Origin: Chondrus crispus
Lineage: Eukaryota; Rhodophyta; Florideophyceae; Gigartinales; Gigartinaceae
Direction: 5' to 3'
Assembly: GCF_000350225.1 (NCBI RefSeq)
Contig: NW_005179131.1
Location: 486,641-550,640 of the forward strand
DNA length: 64,000 nucleotides
Shown here: piece by piece, positions 50,446 to 59,210 of the stretch
Layout: every line of letters starts with the position of its first letter
Numbering within the stretch: the stretch's first letter is position 1
Translations under genes and position numbers: made by a program
The notes under the pieces: model-generated
What the model was told of the DNA's origin: nothing
Seen by the model: the letters and a program-made list of their open reading frames with translations, nothing else
Databases searched by the model: none

Positions 50446-53400
50446 ATGTCGAAGAAGGTGGGCTGCCCAGCAAGTGTGACTACGATCTCGCTCGAGAAGT
50501 ATCTTTCCAATCTGGAAACAGATATGGATGCATCTGAAATCGCCTCAGCTATTAATACTCAAGCTACAGAACTAATGGATGTCAATGGAAAAAAGAGTGC
50601 CGCCATGTCATTCTGCGTCATTCGTTCATCTTCCACAGAACACGACGGTCACGAGTGCGACAGCTCGAGCCCTGAAAACATGCTTCTCTGTAGAACTTTC
50701 GATGTTCTCGCGGTTCCAGAGCTTCGTTCCGCTCTCGAAACTTTCATTCAAATCAGTCCTCGAGGTAGAGGATTTACAACAAAAGCATTTAACTATCTCA
50801 AGGAGGCGTTTCCTCATATCAGTATTCCTATTGACACTGTACAAAATGTCATCGCGAATATAAGCTTTGATGAAAAAGATGCCTCGGACTTAGTCTCCTT
50901 TCTAAGATTGCAGAAAGCCAGTGGTGCGCTCGAGTTTCTTCAAGTCGTTCTTGACGATGAAACCGGCGTTTTGCGTTGTGTGACTTGGTCTTACGCAGGA
51001 TCTCGAGAAGTCGTTCGCCGCTGTGGAGATCTGCTCTTTTGGGACTCCACGCACAACATGACCCGGTATGCTTATAAGCTGGCGTCTTTCACCGTGGTTG
51101 ACTCTGAAGGATGCTCGCGCGCTGTACTGCTAAGCCTAAACTTAGAGGAGGCGGCTGAAGACTGCAAGAGAATGCTACTAGCCTGGGAACTTTCATTCAA
51201 AAAGAGATTGCCAAAGGTAATCTTTACTGATGGAGATGAGGCGATGTACATCGCAATCGCTTCGATGCCTTACTCCGACGAAATAAGGCATTTGGTTTGC
51301 ACGTTTCATCTCTTCGATCAGAACGTCAAGCGGAGGATACAAAGCGTTCTGAGCTTAAGTGCTGGTCCGTCATCATGGGAGAGCTTTCGTAAGTCTCTCA
51401 GCATATGCAGACAAGCTGTTTCCGAAGAAGATCTCGAGCGTGTTTGGAATGAAATGTTGGACGATTGGTTCACTCATTCTGCGTTACATAGAAAGGCCAG
51501 ATCATACCTGTCGAAATATGTCTGGGCGAAGAGAAGACAGTGGTCGATTGCCTTTTTCAAAGATCAGTTTACTTTAGGTGCATCTACTACTGCTCGGTCA
51601 GAAAGCTGGAACAGTGTTCTCAAATGTTATAAGGACAGCTTGACGCTCACAAAGTTGGTCCGGTCTATTCAACATCTAGTTCATACACAAGGCACGAAGG
51701 AGCGTAGAGCAATCAATGCCAAATGGCGAACAGCTGCTCTCAGTTCGTCCGACATGGCACGTGATTCGTTTATTCTGAAATCTCTTGCAACTGATGGAAT
51801 TTCAAGGTTTGCTTGCACAGAAATTTCCACTGAGCTTTCGGCTGCAGAACGCATGAAAGCCTCATTTGAAGACTTCGGAGAAACGGATTCTGCTTTCAAT
51901 CTCTGCCGACGTGAGGTGACGAACGCTTTTTTTGAGAAGACTGCATCCGTACGTTATGTGTACGGCGCAGGGGCTGGGGCTAAGTCTGCTGCACGGACTG
52001 CCGTGTTTTTTCGAAATGAAGCGCTCCGGGGAAGAGCTCGTTCTTTTGTGAAATGCGAATGTTTATATTCAGAAAGGACAAAACTTCCTTGTCGGCATGC
52101 AATGGCTCTGTGCTTAGAAATTGATCGTTCCCAAGATGATTTGCTACAGTCCATACGTTCATCTCGATACAGATCTGCCTTAGAGCGCATTTGTAGGGAA
52201 GCCGTCGCATACAGATGGATAACTCCTTCTCAATATTCACGTCGGATGCACAATTCCTACCTCAACCAAGGCGAGGTTGTAGATTCTAGGTCATCTCTTT
52301 CGGCAGCCGGTGCGTCCGAAATGGAGCTTTGCCATCAAGATGAGATCACTGAAGTGGATAATGACTTTCATGACTTTCAGCAGGGCATTGATAAGAGAGT
52401 GCAGCTACAGATGACCACTTTTCCGTCCACAATTCATGGAAATGGCGGTCGTGTGGCATATGCTAAACTTGTGAGCCAATTCAGAGCACTGGCGGAATCT
52501 GTCACAGAATCTGATGAGCAGCTTTTGCTTGCAGCATTCCTTTTCCATTTTTCAAAAATGTTAAACACTTTTGCTTCTGTTGAATCGCGAAAAATAGATA
52601 GAAGAAGGGACCAAACTTCGACAGGGCTGACAAAAATATTGCATAAGCAGGTGGATAAGGCTATGCAGTCTGCATTGAAGATGAAATGCGACAAAGTGGA
52701 GTTAGCACCCCCTCCCAGTGTTAAAATATATTTTCCTAAGCAAAATATGGATGAGGATCCAGTAGATGATGAGCCGACAGTACGACAAAGTGTCGTGGTG
52801 GACGCGGGGAAAACTATTTTCACCAGCGATTCGAAGTCTCAATCTAGTTCTTCCCCACTCACTGGATCCAGCTGCCTGGGTATCGTCAAAAACGTAGCGG
52901 AGGTTAACAGTTCTCCGACAGTCCCCATCCAACCGGCTAAAAATCCTCCAAAACGCCGTGATGCCCGTAAAGCCAACCCAACGACATTAAACCTCAACAA
53001 GACAAGGAAAACAAGACAAAGGCGGGTCAACGCATCTCGACGTAATCCGATTCAATTCAGGGAATCTGCCACCATTCCCGTGACAGCCGCCAGAAGGCCT
53101 TCCGTAAATGGCTATGCATGTCCTGAATGTACATCAATAGGCATTCAGAACAACCCGGTCAACGTCCGTCAGCATTACACTCGCAAACATAATCCCAAAT
53201 CTCTTGATCAGCTACCGCTTGCAGCAATGATTTCGGCAGCCGAGTCGTACGACAGCAGAAAGCGAAATTTCTCCTGGCGTTTGCCTCAAAAGAGAACGGT
53301 TAGCGGTATGGATCCAATAGCGTCAGGCAGATCCCCATGGAAGTCTCGGCATATCAAGAATTCAGGAGAGAATGAAGGAACGCAGGACTCTCTGAACAGC

Positions 53401-54579
53401 AACAGTGTTTTACAGGAACTGTTTAGGGAAAAAGAAATCGCGAGCAATTCTTCCTTGGAAGTTCTTGACCTGATTGACAACGATGCGAAAATAATTCCAG
53501 AGAGGGAACTGATCTCACTGCACTTGGAAAAGAACGCGAAGATCACTGCCATGGTGACACGAAACGTTATAGAGACCTCTGATACTTCAGACTTGCAAGC
53601 GGGTAGTCGAATTGAAGTGTTCTGGAAACAGGACTTAGCATGGTATCCTGGCAGAGTCGTGTTTGTTGACCGAGAAGCAGTTGGAGAAAGAGTCAAAGTT
53701 AAGATTCTCTACGATGACAATGGAAGCGAATGTATCGAAAACATTCTTGACCATAAATGGAGAATCGTTCGTTCTTTTTCTCCTTCTCCCAAGCTGTCTT
53801 GGAAATATTCGAAACTTTTGCATCAGCGCTACAGTCAAGGTATGGCGATGGTTGATGAAGCGTCAGATTCTAGCCACATAAGAGACGTGCTCATCGGTTC
53901 CGGGCCGCACTGTCTGTCCGCACAAGACTTCGCATCTTTGCGGACCGGAAAATGGCTGACAGATGCTGTAATACACTCCTTTATAAGCAAAATGCTCAAG
54001 ACGAGTCGTCATTATCAAGATAAGCGCTTTGCTCACATCTCGTCGCAAGCCATTGTTTTGGCGAGGGCGCGCAATAGGGAGTCCCGTGAGAAACTTAAAC
54101 GGTGGCTCGGCTCTCTATCACTACATGACGTGGATGTGTTAATCTGGCCACTTCATTGGGTGGAGGCAAGCCACTGGTGCTTGTGTCTGGCCTACACATA
54201 CTCAAAGGAGTTTATCATTCTAGATCCTTTCAAACCGAATTGTCGTAACGTGGCGCCGTCGCTTTTAAAAGCCGTATTTGTAGGTCTTGAAAACCTCTCA
54301 CAGCCATATGACAATCGACAAAGAGACTCCCGGAAATGGAAACAGATTTCACCCGAGATACTTTCAGAAACCCTTAAATTACCTTCTCAGCCACAATCAA
54401 ACAGCTCTGACTGCGGCGTTCTTATCTGTATGTACGTGTGGGCAGTACTTGTAGGTGAGTCCTGGCCTTCTCATCAGCAGCCATCAGGCAAGAATACAAA
54501 GGACCCAGGCAATGACGTTCATACGTTTCAGAAAGCTCTTGATTCTATCAGAGTAATGATTGGAGGCGTAATAGCATAA
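50446..54579 (+). CDS. Fused MULE transposase, zinc finger, Tudor-like and Ulp1 protease
   Basis: 1377 residues, intact. The MULE transposase part (about 60-620) has the catalytic triad D200 (LLFWDSTHNMTRY), D262 (VIFTDGDEAM) and E386 (TTARSESWNSVL), followed by a SWIM zinc finger C537/C539/C549/H551 (CEC...LPCRH). After a basic, disordered stretch comes a BED/C2H2-like finger starting at C892/C895 (YACPECTS...VRQHYTRKHN). A Tudor-like module of about 60 residues follows near 1050 (IEVFWKQDLAWYPGRVVFV, then ILYDDNGSECIE). The C-terminus is a C48 Ulp1 peptidase with H1243 (ASHWCL), D1260 (IILDPF), Q1317 and C1323 (SSDCGV). The transposase would cut and join DNA at element ends; the protease would remove SUMO or a related modifier. 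All catalytic residues are present. Confidence 0.9.
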   Translation: MSKKVGCPASVTTISLEKYLSNLETDMDASEIASAINTQATELMDVNGKKSAAMSFCVIRSSSTEHDGHECDSSSPENMLLCRTFDVLAVPELRSALETFIQISPRGRGFTTKAFNYLKEAFPHISIPIDTVQNVIANISFDEKDASDLVSFLRLQKASGALEFLQVVLDDETGVLRCVTWSYAGSREVVRRCGDLLFWDSTHNMTRYAYKLASFTVVDSEGCSRAVLLSLNLEEAAEDCKRMLLAWELSFKKRLPKVIFTDGDEAMYIAIASMPYSDEIRHLVCTFHLFDQNVKRRIQSVLSLSAGPSSWESFRKSLSICRQAVSEEDLERVWNEMLDDWFTHSALHRKARSYLSKYVWAKRRQWSIAFFKDQFTLGASTTARSESWNSVLKCYKDSLTLTKLVRSIQHLVHTQGTKERRAINAKWRTAALSSSDMARDSFILKSLATDGISRFACTEISTELSAAERMKASFEDFGETDSAFNLCRREVTNAFFEKTASVRYVYGAGAGAKSAARTAVFFRNEALRGRARSFVKCECLYSERTKLPCRHAMALCLEIDRSQDDLLQSIRSSRYRSALERICREAVAYRWITPSQYSRRMHNSYLNQGEVVDSRSSLSAAGASEMELCHQDEITEVDNDFHDFQQGIDKRVQLQMTTFPSTIHGNGGRVAYAKLVSQFRALAESVTESDEQLLLAAFLFHFSKMLNTFASVESRKIDRRRDQTSTGLTKILHKQVDKAMQSALKMKCDKVELAPPPSVKIYFPKQNMDEDPVDDEPTVRQSVVVDAGKTIFTSDSKSQSSSSPLTGSSCLGIVKNVAEVNSSPTVPIQPAKNPPKRRDARKANPTTLNLNKTRKTRQRRVNASRRNPIQFRESATIPVTAARRPSVNGYACPECTSIGIQNNPVNVRQHYTRKHNPKSLDQLPLAAMISAAESYDSRKRNFSWRLPQKRTVSGMDPIASGRSPWKSRHIKNSGENEGTQDSLNSNSVLQELFREKEIASNSSLEVLDLIDNDAKIIPERELISLHLEKNAKITAMVTRNVIETSDTSDLQAGSRIEVFWKQDLAWYPGRVVFVDREAVGERVKVKILYDDNGSECIENILDHKWRIVRSFSPSPKLSWKYSKLLHQRYSQGMAMVDEASDSSHIRDVLIGSGPHCLSAQDFASLRTGKWLTDAVIHSFISKMLKTSRHYQDKRFAHISSQAIVLARARNRESREKLKRWLGSLSLHDVDVLIWPLHWVEASHWCLCLAYTYSKEFIILDPFKPNCRNVAPSLLKAVFVGLENLSQPYDNRQRDSRKWKQISPEILSETLKLPSQPQSNSSDCGVLICMYVWAVLVGESWPSHQQPSGKNTKDPGNDVHTFQKALDSIRVMIGGVIA

Positions 54580-54710
54580 AAACACCCAACCGGATGTTTG
54601 TGGGATATGTGAGCGTAAAGAAGGGCTTGAATCGATTTCTTAGGTGACTTTACCATACCGGGGAAAGAAGAGCCAATTGAAGTAGTAAATATGCTATTAG
54701 GGTTATATGC
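54580..54710. other. Spacer between transposase gene and repeat array
   Basis: Short 3' flank; nothing recognised. Confidence 0.4.
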
Positions 54711-55020
54711 TTTCCGGGAAAGCCCCGGTAATGGAAACGAACGTTTGGGACAAGCGCAAGTATTACTTATTACCTCCCGGGACGAGCCCGGATAAGGCAA
54801 TTCAACGCTCGGGGCGAGCCTAAGTGTTTTTTGCTTCCCGGGACAAGCCCTGGTTTTGGAAATCACCGTTTGGGACAAGCCCAAGTAGTATTTGTTGCGC
54901 TTCCCGGGACAAGCCCAGGAAGTGGAAACCCACGTTTGGGACAAGCCCAAGTAGTGTTTGTTGCCTCCCGGGACGAGCCCGGGTAGTGCAAACCAACCCT
55001 CGGGACGAGGCAGGGTAATG
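54711..55020. repeat. About ten hairpin-forming units at 32-bp spacing
   Basis: The motif GGGACRAGCCC, or a close variant, occurs ten times, with its GGG at 54716, 54747, 54779, 54811, 54840, 54872, 54906, 54938, 54970 and 55002, so the period is 29-34 and usually 32. Two types alternate: CCCGGG-ACGAG-CCCGGG and TTTGGG-ACAAG-CCCAA. Both are inverted repeats around a 5-nt centre, so each unit can form a small hairpin, and a pair makes a 62-66-bp higher-order repeat. Spacers share GTAGT, TTTGTTGC and GGAAACC words. The array directly follows the MULE gene. Confidence 0.9.
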
Positions 55021-55140
55021 TAAATCAACGTTCTGGCTTGTTCGCGAATACATTTATGCTACCAACAATCTCTTCTTCTATCTTTAAAAAATTACAACCA
55101 AAGCCAATTGGATTAAATCGAAAGGAAAAGAGTTTGCCCC

Positions 55141-55407
55141 ATGGACAGGTTTGCTTTTAATTTGCGGACCGCCTACGTCTACGAAAACTACAATAATTCT
55201 CTACCGCCGGAGCAGGAAACTGAGGCGCAGCGATCTCTACGGTTGAAGAAAATGGGCAAGAATAAGAAGCGCCTGGAAAGGCGCCAAAGGGCGAAGCGGA
55301 TTGCTGAAGCAACCCAGCAGAGCAGTGCAGAAACAGCCTTATCCAGCACGCGAGGAAATACTTCAGGGGAAGCGTCAGGCTCAATCCTAGTGATAGAGAT
55401 AGATTAA
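55141..55407 (+). CDS. Small basic hypothetical protein
   Basis: 88 residues, from ATG in a favourable context (CCCCATGG) to TAA. Lys/Arg-rich centre (LRLKKMGKNKKRLERRQRAK) followed by a Ser/Thr/Ala-rich tail ending VIEID. No domain recognised; a nuclear or nucleolar basic protein or an accessory ORF of the adjacent transposon are both possible. Coding status is uncertain. Confidence 0.35.
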   Translation: MDRFAFNLRTAYVYENYNNSLPPEQETEAQRSLRLKKMGKNKKRLERRQRAKRIAEATQQSSAETALSSTRGNTSGEASGSILVIEID

Positions 55408-56047
55408 TAAACGCAAAAGGAAATGATTTCGGGCCGTTGTAAAAAAAAAAGGGGCCCGGGCCAATACAGTATCTACGAAGAACCGGGCCATTGTATACGT
55501 ACCCCCCCCCCCCCCCCCCCCGGGGGAATAATAAAAGGATTATCGGGTTCAGAGTATCACTCACTGCCATCTCTGTTGTCTGTAGAGGTTTGGTACAGTA
55601 ACAGCCTCACTACAGAACGCTGCGGTAGAGATGTTCTTTAACGACACAGCTTAGAAGCCTGTCGCCGATGCATAGGGTACCCTTGGTACTGCACACGGTA
55701 TGGAGGGACTCACCCTGGCAAAGGATATCGCATCGGATTCAGATTGCTACAGCACATTCTACAGTACTGTGGTCGTGCTTGTATCAGATGTTACCGGATG
55801 AGGGTCAGAGAAGTTCATCCCGGGGCCGCCAGGCTTGTTGGCCCAGTCTACCTTGCCAGTGGTCTCCCATTTAAAATCGTGCATCATCGTCTCTACGAAG
55901 GGACAGTGTGGCATGTATATCTATGCTCCAGAAAACTGGGGAGAGAGCGCGTCACAAACCCTCTCCCGCATCCTTTCCTCATTTTGGCTGCCTGCTCACC
56001 TGACGGTATCTTCGCATGTTGCCTTCTTCCATCTCATCCTTTTCGAC
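55408..56047. other. Upstream region of the three-repeat membrane protein
   Basis: Contains an A run (about 55441-55450), a C run of about 20 at 55502-55521 ending in CGGGGG, and several TACAGTA-type words (55466, 55595, 55759). The frame of the downstream gene is open from 55835, but composition and content change at about 56040, so the start was placed at 56048. Confidence 0.45.
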
Positions 56048-57505
56048 ATGTATCTCTTATCGAAACCCCGGCTAGCCTCGCCGTCAACTCCCTTCCTTCT
56101 ATGCAGCCTGTTCCTTCTCCACGCGTGCTTCAAAAGTGCCATCTCGTCCACGACACGCCAAGCAACAGCCGAGCTACCCCTTTTAGACGACGCCGCCATC
56201 GTGCAGCCCGGGCAAGCCATCTTCACGTTGAACATCATGGTGCAGTCCCAGATTTTCGGCCTAAGCCCGCTCATCGTCAACGGTATCATCTCCCTCACGT
56301 CGCAGCACGTCGCCATCGACCCGCTCAGCTGGCACGTGCGCGATGCCGCGGTAGAGGACCCCTCCCTCGCCGTGTACCGTCTCCTCTTTGAAATCGTCGT
56401 CCCGGAGGAGCAGGCGGGCGACATCGAAAGCGCAGCGAAAACATTCCTTGACAGCGGCGGCCTATCCGATGTGTTTGCGAGCCAAGGCGTGACGGGCATC
56501 AACTTCCAAGTGCTTGACCCCGGCTCAGGGCACACGCACGGTCATGCGCCGCAGGGGTCTGCGAGCGGTCAGGAGGCGCAGCAGTATAACCAGACAGTGG
56601 ATGTCTCCCTTCTTGTGGAGACGCTGACCACGGTCGAAGCTGGCATGGAAATCTCGCGCCACCTCGACTTGTATGTGCGTTCTCCGACGATTTACTTCCC
56701 GACGGAGCTGAGAGACGCCATCAGATGGTTTCTCGGCGTGGAGACTGGGGCAGAAGGCAGCTCTAAGGCGTGGTTTCTCAGCGACTTTTATATCGTGAAC
56801 GCGACGTTTGGGCAGTACATCGCTACTTTTGTTCACGTCGGCGAGGCCGGAAGCACTGAAGCAGCCCTATCACAGGCGACGCAGTACATCAAGAGTCAAG
56901 CGCTGACAACCTCGCTGCGAGAAGCCGACGCGACCGACGTGAATGTGACAATGCTCGAGCCGCTCTCCCCCCCGAACAACGAGACGGCGGCTGGAACAAG
57001 CGAGGGGTATTCCTCCATAGACATCTTACTGCGGATCTCAGCGCCCATCACCGGGCTCTCCCCCACGGTGCTGGAGACGATCAAGTCGGAAGGCGCGCGC
57101 GCGACGGGGACCTCGGCTTCGCACTGGACGCTGTCATCCGCCTCACTAGCGTCCGCGAACGGCCCGTTCCTGGCGACGCTTCTGGTGCCCGCGGCGAGCG
57201 AGCGCAGGGTGGCGATAGTGCGAGCGATGACGGGGCTGGTGCGGAGCCGTGCCGTGGACCACGCTTTGTGGGCCCGGGGCTACACGGACGTGCGCGTGCT
57301 GGCGCGCAAGCGGACGACGACGTTCGGCGCGCAGCGCGGCGGCGCGCGCGGGGGCGGCGCCGCCATCACGTCGACGGCGGCCACTGTCGGCGCGAGCTTG
57401 GCCGGCATGGCCCTCGTCGTCGCTGTCGCAGCGCTCGTACTCTGCCTCGTACCGCGCGGGCAGAAGACGACCGCGGGACGCGCCTGGTTTGGCGGGTGGC
57501 GGTAG
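56048..57505 (+). CDS. Type I membrane protein with three internal repeats
   Basis: 485 residues from ATG at 56048 (MYLLSKPRLASPSTPFLLCS). A signal peptide spans about residues 14-35. The lumenal or extracellular part consists of three degenerate repeats of about 110-130 residues, starting near AIFTLNIMVQSQIFGLSP, DVSLLVETLTTVEAGMEI and SIDILLRISAPITGLSP. Each has a beta-strand, an L-P/GLSP helix start, a W-containing segment (LSWHV, KAWFL, SHWTL), a second strand and a helix of the A-x2-A type. The repeats carry N-glycosylation sequons (NQT, NAT, NVT, NET). One TM helix (LAGMALVVAVAALVLCLV) and a short basic tail close the protein. The size and strand/helix order recall SEA-like ferredoxin folds, but I cannot assign a family. 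The gene is GC-rich, unlike its surroundings. Confidence 0.7.
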   Translation: MYLLSKPRLASPSTPFLLCSLFLLHACFKSAISSTTRQATAELPLLDDAAIVQPGQAIFTLNIMVQSQIFGLSPLIVNGIISLTSQHVAIDPLSWHVRDAAVEDPSLAVYRLLFEIVVPEEQAGDIESAAKTFLDSGGLSDVFASQGVTGINFQVLDPGSGHTHGHAPQGSASGQEAQQYNQTVDVSLLVETLTTVEAGMEISRHLDLYVRSPTIYFPTELRDAIRWFLGVETGAEGSSKAWFLSDFYIVNATFGQYIATFVHVGEAGSTEAALSQATQYIKSQALTTSLREADATDVNVTMLEPLSPPNNETAAGTSEGYSSIDILLRISAPITGLSPTVLETIKSEGARATGTSASHWTLSSASLASANGPFLATLLVPAASERRVAIVRAMTGLVRSRAVDHALWARGYTDVRVLARKRTTTFGAQRGGARGGGAAITSTAATVGASLAGMALVVAVAALVLCLVPRGQKTTAGRAWFGGWR

Positions 57506-58028
57506 CATGGCTGCAGGTGGGGGGGCGGGGCGGGAGGATTGTGTGCTGTGTGTCTCTTGTGTCTAGCTTGAGATGACAGTTGACCTCATATCAGGTCAAA
57601 TGACACATATGAGGCTGTTTTGAACTTACCTTCTTCTTGACTTGTGCTCTCTCGATGGGAAGGAGAATGATAGCCTCGCGACAGCACTTGACTTGTGGGC
57701 TGCTGAAGGATGGCTTCTAGTAAGACCTGGATATCCTTTCCGGTCGTTTTTAGAGATGCATCGCAAAGAAGCTTGTTTGAGCAACCTTGAAACTGTATGC
57801 ATTGAGGCCTTCGGGACTAAAACGCAGGTTTTGGAACTTATCTGGATAGAAACTGCAGTAGATTCTTCTTCTTCTTCTTCTTCTTCTCAGCTTGTACAAT
57901 ATGCGCCGTGAGATGAGCCTAGATCTTTGTAGATGTTTGACGAATGAAAATGTAGTGCTGTAGCGTGAAACGTCATTTCCCCGACTCGTCTGTATCATAT
58001 CTGCAACATTGATCTCTGTTTTCTTCAA

Positions 58029-58085
58029 CACAGCATCTCACACTGTTGGCATGCCACGAGCATACCAGCAGTGTGAGATGCTGTG
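58029..58085. repeat. Near-perfect 26-bp inverted repeat (hairpin)
   Basis: Two 26-nt arms, the left beginning CACAGCATCTCACACTG and the right ending CAGTGTGAGATGCTGTG, face each other across a 5-nt loop (CACGA, 58055-58059). Only two positions in the arms deviate, and one of them is a G-U pair on the plus strand. It could be a palindromic end of a small element, a small-RNA precursor, or a transcription end structure. No flanking gene uses it obviously. Confidence 0.85.
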
Positions 58086-59114
58086 CGCGGAGTACTGCCC
58101 CTTGAGCCCAAATTAGCACAGCATTGGCAAAAAAAGGAAAAATGATTCCCTTCTCATCTCTAAGTTGCCGTAGCGAAAACACCACAAACTGAAACCTGTC
58201 TATCTTCTGTGTCCACATTATTTTATAACCTTAGAAATATGAATGACATGTTGTAAAAATATGCTTTGCCCGAACGCGTTTCACATGCGAGAGTCGCTTG
58301 AACAAGAATCTCGACTCTCGGAATAGCAGTGCTTTTGTTCACCCCAGAAAAACATTTTGTGGTATGAGGATGGCTTTTTGAAAGAATGGACTCAGTTTGA
58401 TTTTAAGTCTGCAAAAGTTCATGAGAAGGATGAGACCGGACCAACTGTTGACACCAGGCTGCCCTTTTTGCGATGCAAACAGTAAACTAATTCGATAATT
58501 TAGAATGCCAATTTAGGGACCACCTCTAATCTCTTACCATCGGCAATAAAGCATTGAATGATACAGAGGTAGAAGAAGCCTTGAAACTCTTGCAAAGAGC
58601 AGAATCCAAAAAACGTCAATGTTTGAGTTTCATTTTGATCTTTGTATTTAGTTTTGAAGATATCAAAGAAACAAAGGTTTCAAGAATTTCCGAAAGTGAA
58701 TATCCGCATACCTTTCCCAACATAATTTTGAAGTACTGTACCCGAAGCTCTATTTGGGATAGATTATATCACAACTTTGTGAAGTTGCGGGTAAAGTTCT
58801 TTACCCCATTTTTAGTGACAACGTTGGTTTCGGGTTCCTTTTAAAAAATTTCGAAGTTTAGAAACCTGGAGCTGAAAAGTAATCTCAGCTGAGAACATTG
58901 GTTCACCAAGACATTAGATCGCCATTTTGTCAGCAATTTATTAAAAACGCGACGCTCGACTTCATGACTAAATTACCGACAGTACCAATGTCACCTTTCT
59001 CTCAAATGCATTTCAAAAAAGTATCTCGCACAAGTAATCTCTCTTTATTCCCTCCCATCTCCAAGCGATAGTGCAACTTTAAATATCATTTGGAATCAGA
59101 CTTTGTGCACAGCG

Positions 59115-59210
59115 TAGAGGCATCTCAGCTCAGTGGTTATGGCGTGCTGGGTCATATAAACTACTGACCCTGAGTCAGTGGGTTCCAAACCAGGTGGAGG
59201 TCGCAACTGC
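59115..59210 (+). other. tRNA-like sequence with Pol III A and B boxes
   Basis: CAGCTCAGTGG (59126-59136) matches an internal A box and GGTTCCAAACC (59181-59191) a B box, about 45 bp apart, as in tRNAs and tRNA-derived SINEs. A GGGTC/GACCC pair lies between them. A full cloverleaf does not form: the T stem is weak and the acceptor ends do not pair. A decayed tRNA or SINE head is most likely. Confidence 0.3.

Larger units (their letters stand above)
49894..54579 (+). mobile_element. MULE-type DNA transposon with Ulp1 protease, ends unknown
   Basis: Coding part of a Mutator-like element, given from the first ATG to the final stop; true ends were not found. It carries transposase and Ulp1-like protease in a single frame and is bracketed by a 42-bp tandem array on the left (49576-49704) and a 32-bp array on the right (54711-55020), plausible subterminal repeats. 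I could not see long terminal inverted repeats or a 9-11-bp target duplication by eye. A domesticated host gene is an alternative reading. Confidence 0.7.

Noticed and set aside
54711-55020. CRISPR-like regular spacing
   Set aside because: Spacing is near-regular, but the units vary, alternate in type and have no unique spacers; the DNA is eukaryotic.
54528-55028. Minus-strand 166-codon frame over the hairpin array
   Set aside because: It is a by-product of the tandem repeat; the repeat period is not a steady multiple of three and indels between units shift the frame.
55835-56047. Longer N-terminus for the three-repeat membrane protein
   Set aside because: The upstream in-frame part begins without ATG, differs in composition and would bury the clear signal peptide starting at 56048.
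59115-59210. Functional tRNA gene
   Set aside because: A and B boxes are present but the acceptor and T stems do not pair, so no cloverleaf.
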